From Methylocystis sp. L43 (GTDB lineage Bacteria > Pseudomonadota > Alphaproteobacteria > Rhizobiales > Beijerinckiaceae), in contig NZ_JADNRA010000025.1 of NCBI RefSeq assembly GCF_015709525.1, forward strand, positions 49,686-113,685: a DNA stretch of 64,000 bases, given 5' to 3'. Positions 44,636 to 51,702 of this stretch are shown here, one piece after another. Under the pieces are notes generated by a model. The model was not told where the DNA came from. It searched no databases and saw only the letters and a list, made by a program, of their open reading frames with translations. Each line of letters begins with the position of its first letter. Position 1 is the first letter of the stretch. The position numbers and the translations under genes were made by a program.

Positions 44636-45164
44636 CGGCCGATGATCCGATCGATTTCATCTTGTGTTGGCCGACGATCCCGTTCGATCCCCTTTCCCAC
44701 CAACCCAAGTCGACCCAGTGCAATACGTGCAAGATCGATTGGTTCCGTCGAGAGCTGCACGCCATGCACGGCCGCCGCATGCGACAATATCGTTTTGATG
44801 TAGCCGAGATCGATCCCTAGCTACGGCCCCTTCGTTCGCCCGATCCCGACCAAATTGAACGAGGCGCTCGCGATCCAGCTCACTCCCAAGGCGTCGCTCA
44901 AGAAAGATCAGGCTGGCAGCTTTTGATCGACCGATCTGCTTTTCCTACATCCTGAAGGTCTCCCGATGGGGACGCACGAGATCGCCGAACGTCTTGGCGT
45001 TCCTTCGCGCACATTTGGTTGGAGATTCACCGCGATCAATCCGGCGCTCGATGTCCAGCGCCCATTCCTCGGCGTCGCGGCGGCGGAGAAACGACTCGAT
45101 ATTTTCCTTTACGCCGAACCTGAGCGCGCCAGGACCCCGATTTGAGCTTCGTGAACGTCGCCAT
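44636..45164 (-). pseudogene. Decayed tyrosine recombinase (integrase) beside dusA
   Basis: Reading the minus strand through several frames gives an integrase N-terminal arm and core-binding domain in the right order: MATFTKLKSGSWRAQVRRKG, FLRRRDAEEWALDIERRIDR, KTFGDLV, ELDRERLVQFGRDRANEGA, DLGYIKTILSHAAAVHGVQL, and LARIALGRLGLVGKGIERDR with RPTQDEIDRII. At least three frameshifts or stops interrupt it and the catalytic R-H-R-Y domain is absent. It is transcribed away from dusA, whose start is 112 bases off. Confidence 0.75.
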
Positions 45165-45276
45165 TTCGTGTGCGCTCTGTGTGCACTGAGAAGTCGAAAA
45201 GTAGCGAAAAGTGTCGTATCGAGGCGTAGAACGGAGTGCACACGACGCGACCTATGCCGTTGAGACTAAGCAGATA

Positions 45277-46311
45277 ATGCTTACAAATCAAGATATTAGA
45301 TTCGCCGTTGCGCCGATGATGGATTGGACGGATCGGCACTGCCGATACTTCCATCGCCTGTTGTCGCGGCGCGCGCGCCTTTATACGGAAATGCTCACGA
45401 CGGGCGCGGTCATCCACGGCGACCGCGCCCGGCTGATGGCGTTTGATCCGTTTGAGCAGCCTGTCGCCATGCAGCTCGGCGGCGCCGAACCCGCTGCTTT
45501 AGCGACGTCGGCCGTTCTCGTCGAAAAATTTGGCTATGCGGAGGTTAATCTCAATGTCGGCTGCCCGTCGGATCGCGTGCAGAACGGCGCGTTCGGCGCC
45601 TGTCTCATGCGCGAGCCTGACCGCGTCGGCGATTGCATTAAGGCGATGAAGGACGCCGTCGCCATTCCCGTCACGGTGAAATGCCGCATCGGCGTCGACG
45701 ATCAGGACCCCGAAAAAGCGCTGTTCGCGCTTGCCGAAGCCTGCGTCGACAGCGGCGCCGACGCACTGTTCGTCCATGCGCGGAAGGCCTGGCTCAAGGG
45801 GCTCTCGCCCAAGGAAAACAGGGATGTCCCGCCGCTGGACTATCGGCTGGTGCACCGTCTCAAGCGCGCCCTGCCGGACGTTCCGGTCGCCATCAATGGC
45901 GGACTGACGCGGATGGCTGAGATGCAGGAGCAGCTGCAGTTCGTCGATGGCGTGATGATCGGGCGCGCCGCCTATCACGATCCGGCCTTGCTCCTGGATG
46001 TCGATCCACTCTTGTTTGGACAGCCCTCTCCGGCGGCGGACCTCTTCGACGCCGTCGACGCCTTTCTTCCCTACGTCGAGCGCGAACTCGCGAAGGGCGA
46101 GCGGCTCTCAGCGATGACGCGCCATCTTCTCGGGCTTTTCGCTGGGATGCCGGGCGCACGGTCGTTCCGTCGGCGGCTGGCGCTCGAAGCCGTCAAGCCT
46201 GGCGCTGGAGTCGAAACGCTGCTCGACGCCGTTGGCGAGGTGCGCGCCGCTCTCGCGCGCTTTGCCGACGCGGCGAATTCGGCCGACGCCGAACCTGCCG
46301 AAACCGCCTGA
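45277..46311 (+). CDS. dusA: tRNA-dihydrouridine synthase A
   Basis: The 344-residue flavoenzyme reduces U20/U20a in tRNA. It shows the Dus signature APMMDWTDRHCRYFHRLLS at the start, NLNVGCPSDRVQNGAFGACL with the catalytic Cys, VTVKCRIGVDDQ, and FVHARKAWLKGLSPKENR. ATG at 45277 is the best start; the first seven codons (MLTNQDI) are AT-rich and unlike the rest, and the RBS is weak. This 5' end is where integrative elements insert in other genomes, and a dead integrase lies just upstream. Downstream cobS is convergent. Confidence 0.94.
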   Translation: MLTNQDIRFAVAPMMDWTDRHCRYFHRLLSRRARLYTEMLTTGAVIHGDRARLMAFDPFEQPVAMQLGGAEPAALATSAVLVEKFGYAEVNLNVGCPSDRVQNGAFGACLMREPDRVGDCIKAMKDAVAIPVTVKCRIGVDDQDPEKALFALAEACVDSGADALFVHARKAWLKGLSPKENRDVPPLDYRLVHRLKRALPDVPVAINGGLTRMAEMQEQLQFVDGVMIGRAAYHDPALLLDVDPLLFGQPSPAADLFDAVDAFLPYVERELAKGERLSAMTRHLLGLFAGMPGARSFRRRLALEAVKPGAGVETLLDAVGEVRAALARFADAANSADAEPAETA

Positions 46312-46313
46312 TC

Positions 46314-47090
46314 TCAATTAGCCGATAGCGCCGCCAGAGCGGCGATCTCGGCGAGCTGCTGCGCGGCGCCGAGGACGTCGCCCGTGTAGCCGCCGATCTG
46401 CCGTTTTGCGAGATTGGCGATGAGCGCGGCGGCGCCGAAAGCGGCGATGATCGCAACCGCGATCTGGCTTGCGCCGGCGCCGGCAAGCCAAGGCCCAAGG
46501 CCAAAGGCTGCGGCGGCGAACCCCGCGCGCGCCCAGACCTCGCGCGAGGGCGCCGAGACGCCTGCGCCGAGCCCCTCGGCGCGCGCCGGCGGAAGCCACA
46601 TCATCGGCGCCAGTCCGGCGACGCGCGACAAGGCCGCCACGAAGACGAGCGCGAGCGCCGCGAGCGCGACGCTTCGCTCAGCGATCGACGCCAGCGCCGC
46701 GACGCGCAGCAGAATCGAGAAACACAGCGCCAGCGCGCCATAGGTCCCAACGCGGCTGTCGCGCATAATGGCGAGCTTCGACTCTCGCGTCGCCCCGCCG
46801 CCGAACCCGTCCGCGACATCCGCGAGTCCGTCCTCGTGCAGCGCGCCTGTGGCGAGCACGAGGACCGCGACAGCGACGAGCGCGCAGACGAGCGCAGGAA
46901 AATGGCAGATGCGCGCCACTAACAGACCCGCCGCGCCCGTGGCGCCGATCACGGCGCCGGCGATCGGAAGCGCCGGCGCCATGCGCGCGAAATCAAGCCG
47001 CGCCTGCGCGTCGTCGCCGATCGGAAGACGCGAATAGAACCGCAGAAAAGTTGCGACATCGGCGAGGAGCGGGCGCTGCATCACTCCCAT
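46314..47090 (-). CDS. cobS: Adenosylcobinamide-GDP ribazoletransferase
   Basis: The 258-residue membrane protein joins adenosylcobinamide-GDP and alpha-ribazole in the last stage of cobalamin assembly. Diagnostic blocks are FLRFYSRLPIG, HEDGLADVADGFGGG with its acidic metal ligands, AIMRDSRVGTYG and GGYTGDVLGAAQQ. ATG at 47090 has GGGGAG six bases upstream; a TTG at 47108 is a poorer start. No other cob gene is nearby. Confidence 0.95.
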   Translation of the reverse strand: MGVMQRPLLADVATFLRFYSRLPIGDDAQARLDFARMAPALPIAGAVIGATGAAGLLVARICHFPALVCALVAVAVLVLATGALHEDGLADVADGFGGGATRESKLAIMRDSRVGTYGALALCFSILLRVAALASIAERSVALAALALVFVAALSRVAGLAPMMWLPPARAEGLGAGVSAPSREVWARAGFAAAAFGLGPWLAGAGASQIAVAIIAAFGAAALIANLAKRQIGGYTGDVLGAAQQLAEIAALAALSAN

Positions 47091-47147
47091 GTTCAGCTCC
47101 CCCGCCAATGTGTCGAGAAGCGTAGAACCTCGCTCGTGGCGAAAGCT

Positions 47148-48647
47148 CTATATCGTCTGGTTGTAGGCGCCGACCTCAGGGTTTTCCCGCAGGACGCCGT
47201 CGATCGCCGTAAACATTTCCTTCATGCGCGACTGCGACACAGGACTTTCGACGACGACGACGAGTTCCGGCTTGTTGGACGACGCGCGCACGAGGCCCCA
47301 GGTGCCGTCGGCGACCGTTACGCGCACGCCATTGATGGTGACGACGTCGCGGATCGGCTGCCCGATGATCTGTTCGCCCTGCGCCCGCATCGCCTCGATG
47401 CGCGCCGTCACCTTGTCGATGACGCCATATTTCTTTTCGTCGTCGCAATGCGGCGACATCGTCGGCGAGCCCCAGGTCTTCGGCAGCTCGGCGTAGAGCT
47501 CGGCCATCGACTTCGTCGGATTGCGATCGAGCATTTCGAGGACGTGGACGGCGGTGAGCAGCCCGTCGTCATAGCCGCGTCCGATCGGCTCGTTGAAAAA
47601 GAAGTGCCCCGACTTTTCGAATCCGGCGAGCGCCTTGCGCTCGCTGACGCGGCGCTTGATGTAGGAATGCCCGGTCTTCCAATATTCCGTGACGACGCCG
47701 CGCGCGACGAGCTCGGGGTCCGTTGCGAAAAGTCCGGTCGACTTCACGTCGACCACGAATGACGCGTTCGGATGGACCTTGGAGAGATCGCGCGCGAGCA
47801 TAACGCCGATCTTGTCGGCGAAGATCTCCTCGCCATTATTGTCGACAACGCCGCAGCGATCCCCGTCGCCGTCAAAGCCGAGGCCGACGCAGGCGCCGGT
47901 CTCACGCACCTTGTCGGCGATGGCGTGCAGCATGTCCATATCTTCGGGATTGGGATTGTAGCGCGGGAAGGTGTAGTCCGGCGAGACGTCAAGCGGGATC
48001 ACGTCGCAGCCGAGGCGCTCCAGCATCCGCGGCGCGAAGGCGCCGGCGGTGCCATTGCCGCAGGCGGCGACGACCTTCATCTTGCGGGTGAACGGCGGCC
48101 GGCGGGTGAGATCGTCGATGTAACGCGCGCCGAAATTCTCGATGTAGCGGTAGGAGCCGCCTTCCGCCTCGTGAAATTCGCCGGCGAGAACGATCTCCTT
48201 GAGGCGTCCCATCTCCTCCGGCCCGAAGGTCACCGGCCGCCGCGCGCCCATCTTCACGCCCGTCCAGCCGTTGTCATTATGCGAGGCCGTGACCATCGCC
48301 ACGGCGGCGACATCGAGATCGAACTGCGCGAAATAGGCCATCGGCGACAGTGCGAGACCGATATCGCGCACGCGCACGCCGGCGGCCATGAGGCCGCTCA
48401 CCAGCGCCAATTTGATCGATGAAGAATAGCTGCGATAATCATGGCCGACGACGATTTCGGGCGCGACGCCCAATTCGCGCAGCAGCGCGCCAAGCCCCAT
48501 GCCGAGCGCCTGCACGCCCATCAAATTGAGGTCCGCGCCAAACAGCCAGCGCGCGTCATATTCGCGAAAGCCGGTCGATTTGATGAGCGGCGCCTCTTCA
48601 TATTCGAATGTATTCGGGCGCAGATTCGGGACGGGCTTGGGAAACAT
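47148..48647 (-). CDS. Phosphomannomutase/phosphoglucomutase (alpha-D-phosphohexomutase)
   Basis: The 499-residue enzyme has four domains of the phosphohexomutase family: active-site serine loop TASHNDNGWTG, metal loop GFDGDGDRCG, sugar-binding GFEKSGHFFFNE and C-terminal phosphate-binding RASSNKPELVVVVES. It interconverts hexose 1- and 6-phosphates to feed glycan synthesis, consistent with the polysaccharide block elsewhere. ATG at 48647 follows two TTG codons. It is likely a single transcription unit. Confidence 0.92.
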   Translation of the reverse strand: MFPKPVPNLRPNTFEYEEAPLIKSTGFREYDARWLFGADLNLMGVQALGMGLGALLRELGVAPEIVVGHDYRSYSSSIKLALVSGLMAAGVRVRDIGLALSPMAYFAQFDLDVAAVAMVTASHNDNGWTGVKMGARRPVTFGPEEMGRLKEIVLAGEFHEAEGGSYRYIENFGARYIDDLTRRPPFTRKMKVVAACGNGTAGAFAPRMLERLGCDVIPLDVSPDYTFPRYNPNPEDMDMLHAIADKVRETGACVGLGFDGDGDRCGVVDNNGEEIFADKIGVMLARDLSKVHPNASFVVDVKSTGLFATDPELVARGVVTEYWKTGHSYIKRRVSERKALAGFEKSGHFFFNEPIGRGYDDGLLTAVHVLEMLDRNPTKSMAELYAELPKTWGSPTMSPHCDDEKKYGVIDKVTARIEAMRAQGEQIIGQPIRDVVTINGVRVTVADGTWGLVRASSNKPELVVVVESPVSQSRMKEMFTAIDGVLRENPEVGAYNQTI

Positions 48648-48664
48648 CAACAATCCTTCGCTTA

Positions 48665-48712
48665 GAGCAGGTTCCGAAAAAGTTGACAGACTTTTTCGAT
48701 GAGAACCTGCTC
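48665..48712. repeat. 48-bp palindromic intergenic repeat
   Basis: GAGCAGGTTC and GAACCTGCTC form the outer stem of an inverted repeat with an inner CGAAAAAGT/ACTTTTTCG pairing around a TGACAG loop. Such palindromes recur between genes in Hyphomicrobiales genomes. It sits 17 bases upstream of the phosphomannomutase start. Confidence 0.75.
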
Positions 48713-48738
48713 AAATACTTTGATGAGCGATTCCTTAT

Positions 48739-48762
48739 CGATCACATGATTCCATGTGATCG
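48739..48762. repeat. Perfect 10-bp hairpin CGATCACATG/CATGTGATCG
   Basis: A perfect 10-4-10 hairpin lies close after the larger palindrome, in the intergenic space before the DUF2235 gene. It may belong to the same repeat unit or be an operator. No T run follows, so it is not an intrinsic terminator. Confidence 0.6.
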
Positions 48763-48928
48763 GGAAGCGCTCCAGGCGAGCGTCGACTTGGCCGCCTTGA
48801 CATAAGCGAAAATTTGTCCCGCGCCAAATGCGGCGTGGGATGGTGCACTTTATGCTTGCGGAGCGCGGCGAGCGCTCGTAAATTTTCGGTTGTTGCTAAA
48901 TTTGCTTTATTATTTTCGAGGTTTCGCT

Positions 48929-51640
48929 ATGGCCAAGAAAATTGTTTTGCTCGCCGACGGCACTGGAAACGGACTGCTCGTCCAGGTCTCGAATATTTGC
49001 CGCCTCTCCAAGGCGCTTGACCTCTCCCGGGACGATCAGATCGTCTATTACATTCCCGGCGTCGGCACACAGGGTTTCAAGCCGCTCGCGATGCTCGACG
49101 GCGCCACCGGTCTCGGCGTCCCCTCGAACGTACGCAAGCTTTACCGTTTTCTGTCCTGGAATTGGGAGCCTGACGCAGCGATCTACATGTTCGGCTTTAG
49201 CCGCGGCGCCTTCACCATTCGAACGCTCGTGGATTTTGTCGCCAATCAAGGCCTGTTGCCGACATATGTAAACGGCCGGCGCGTGTCGCACCGCGAAATG
49301 GTGCGTAACTCCGAGGCTGCATGGCGCGACTATTGCGCCAAGGACCCGGCGCGCGACACAAATATCTGGGTGAAGCTCGGCGTTCGAAAGCTGCGCGACG
49401 CCTTCTTGTGGGTCGGACGGCAATTGGGCGGACAACCTGGCTACGAAACGGTTCAGGCCGCTGACCCCTCCCGCTGCGCGGAAAATATCACGATCGACTT
49501 CATGGGCCTGTTCGATACGGTCGAGGCTTATGGGGTGCCGATCGAAGAGATGCGCGAAGGCGTGCATCGGCTGGTCTGGCCGATCAGTTTCGGCGGCGAT
49601 CATTCTATTTGGAAAAATGTGAAGTGCGTTCGTCAGGCGTTGAGCCTTGACGATGAAAGGCGCACTTTCCACCCGATCCGGGTTTCGCTCCGCAAGGAAG
49701 ACATCGCCGAGAGTGGTCAAACGTTCAAACGCGTCGAGGAAGTCTGGTTCGCTGGCGTTCATTCCGACATTGGCGGCGGCTACCCCGACGATGCGACCGC
49801 GCATGTCCCGCTCCTATGGATGCTTGGAGAGGCGACAAGATCGGCAGCCAGGAATTCTGCGAAGCAGCTCGCATTTCAAGACGGCGCCCTGGATGAGTTC
49901 CGAAAGATCGCGACGTCTTTCGGTCCTCTGCACGACTCGCGCTCCGGCCTTGCGATCCTTTACCGCTACGACCCGCGCGCCGTTACGAAAGAAGACGCCA
50001 AGGGCAACGCTTATTTCCAGCCGACCATTCATCACTCTGTTGTCGAACGTCTCGTCAAAGGGCACGAGGATTACGCGCCGATCGCGCTTGGCGGCGTTGA
50101 GGACGAAAAGGACGAAGCCGAAGTCGCGATGCCCGACGGGGCGGTGGCCAAGCCGAAATCCGGCCCCGGCTATGACCACGTGACGCCTGCCGACGAAGCC
50201 ACCGTTCCGCCCTTCCTGCTTCCAGGACTGAAGGAGCGGATGCAGTTTGCGGACGCGGCGTTGAAACGGCTCGACGCTCCAATTGAAGTTGATATGGAGA
50301 TCGCGCGCGATTACGTGTGGCTGCGGCGGATTCTCTACTTCTGCTTCTTGGGACTGTTCATCGTCGTTCTTCTGCTGCCGATGGCGGACGAAGTTATCGA
50401 TTGGATGGGCGGATTGATTCCAGACTTTAGCAACTCCCTTGCAGTCGTACCTTGGCTACGATCCACTCTCGATGCGCTCTCCAACGTCTTTAGAGGGGTG
50501 GGAGACGCAATTCTGTCGATCACGCCCGCTTGGCTGAGCGCGCATGTGCAGGCCGCGATTCAGCACCCGCTGTTCGTTATTGCGTTGGTGGTCATCTATC
50601 TTGTTCTGAGCGCTCTGAACGACAAATATCAGGACACGATTCAGTATCACGCCCGGCGCGCGTGGAACGTTCAGGGCGAAGAAAACAGGAAGGTTGCCGG
50701 CGTGGCGCCGGGACCGCTTTCGCGCTTGGTGCGTCGCCTACGAAACAGTCCCTCCCGCCGACAAATGATTGCAATTGCGCGTCCGATTTTGCCGGTCGCA
50801 TACGCCCTCGCCTTCCTCGTCGCGCCTGTCCTCATCCTCGGCAACCGCGCGGGGTTCAATTTCCTCGTCGGGAACGGCTCCGTATGCGAAGCGTCAAAAG
50901 ACGCGCAATGGCTTGGCGTTCGCGCGAGTCCAAAAGAGTTTCGCACCAGCGATCCCTGCTGGGCGAGCGGCTGGTTGCTCGAGCGCGGCGCGCCCTATCG
51001 CCTCACGATCAATGTCGATCCAAGAAACGGTGGTCATGACCCTTGGCTCGATCAGTTGATTCTGACTGACCCGTACGGCTTTGACAGCTCCGGGGTCACA
51101 CTGTCGGCGGCGACGGTCCTGCGCCGCTGGCCCTCCGTCGCCTGGTTCCATCCGATTGCGCGCATCGGCGAGAGCGGCGAACTCGAATGGCCGCTCGTTC
51201 CTGTCGACGGCGGCGGCGCATTGTCGTCTCGGGGCCGGCGCTGCACGCGACTGCCGATCCGCTACGATGAAACACCGGAGCATGCGGAATTTTGCAAGGC
51301 GACGCCGAAAGCCGCTTCTTGCGATCCCGGGATGGCGATGTCGGTCAGCGATCCGTTGCCGTCTAATGAACTCGACGCGGCGAAGCGCGCCTGGACCCGA
51401 GACACTTTCGAACTCGATGGGCGCAGCTGCAACTCTCCGTTTCCGCGCACGACCTTCGTTTCCGAGTTCATCGCACGCGACACGGGAGAGTTATTTCTCT
51501 TCGTGAATGACGCGGCTCACATCGCCTGGCCGGGACGCGCACAAATCTTCTACAGGAACAATACCGGCACGGCGACGGTCGCGATCGAACGGCTCTCGCG
51601 CGCCGAAACGTCTGCGACGACCGCAAGCACTGCGCGGTAG
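48929..51640 (+). CDS. DUF2235 (Tle1-like) alpha/beta hydrolase with membrane segments
   Basis: The 903-residue protein begins with KKIVLLADGTGNG, carries the lipase-type elbow GFSRGAFTIRTL (nucleophile Ser in GFSRG), an LFDTVEAYG block and HSDIGGGYPDD with the probable catalytic His/Asp region. These define DUF2235, which includes type VI effector phospholipases (Tle1). Later segments contain three or four membrane helices (about 437-460, 505-530, 550-570, 615-640) and a long C-terminal domain with several Cys. No T6SS gene is in the window. ATG at 48929 has GAGG upstream. It could be a housekeeping membrane hydrolase. Confidence 0.82.
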   Translation: MAKKIVLLADGTGNGLLVQVSNICRLSKALDLSRDDQIVYYIPGVGTQGFKPLAMLDGATGLGVPSNVRKLYRFLSWNWEPDAAIYMFGFSRGAFTIRTLVDFVANQGLLPTYVNGRRVSHREMVRNSEAAWRDYCAKDPARDTNIWVKLGVRKLRDAFLWVGRQLGGQPGYETVQAADPSRCAENITIDFMGLFDTVEAYGVPIEEMREGVHRLVWPISFGGDHSIWKNVKCVRQALSLDDERRTFHPIRVSLRKEDIAESGQTFKRVEEVWFAGVHSDIGGGYPDDATAHVPLLWMLGEATRSAARNSAKQLAFQDGALDEFRKIATSFGPLHDSRSGLAILYRYDPRAVTKEDAKGNAYFQPTIHHSVVERLVKGHEDYAPIALGGVEDEKDEAEVAMPDGAVAKPKSGPGYDHVTPADEATVPPFLLPGLKERMQFADAALKRLDAPIEVDMEIARDYVWLRRILYFCFLGLFIVVLLLPMADEVIDWMGGLIPDFSNSLAVVPWLRSTLDALSNVFRGVGDAILSITPAWLSAHVQAAIQHPLFVIALVVIYLVLSALNDKYQDTIQYHARRAWNVQGEENRKVAGVAPGPLSRLVRRLRNSPSRRQMIAIARPILPVAYALAFLVAPVLILGNRAGFNFLVGNGSVCEASKDAQWLGVRASPKEFRTSDPCWASGWLLERGAPYRLTINVDPRNGGHDPWLDQLILTDPYGFDSSGVTLSAATVLRRWPSVAWFHPIARIGESGELEWPLVPVDGGGALSSRGRRCTRLPIRYDETPEHAEFCKATPKAASCDPGMAMSVSDPLPSNELDAAKRAWTRDTFELDGRSCNSPFPRTTFVSEFIARDTGELFLFVNDAAHIAWPGRAQIFYRNNTGTATVAIERLSRAETSATTASTAR

Positions 51641-51702
51641 ACGAAATCCGGCGGCGCCTGGACCCAGCGCGCTGGCGTCCACGCTTCGCTCAGCCGCAGG
51701 GC

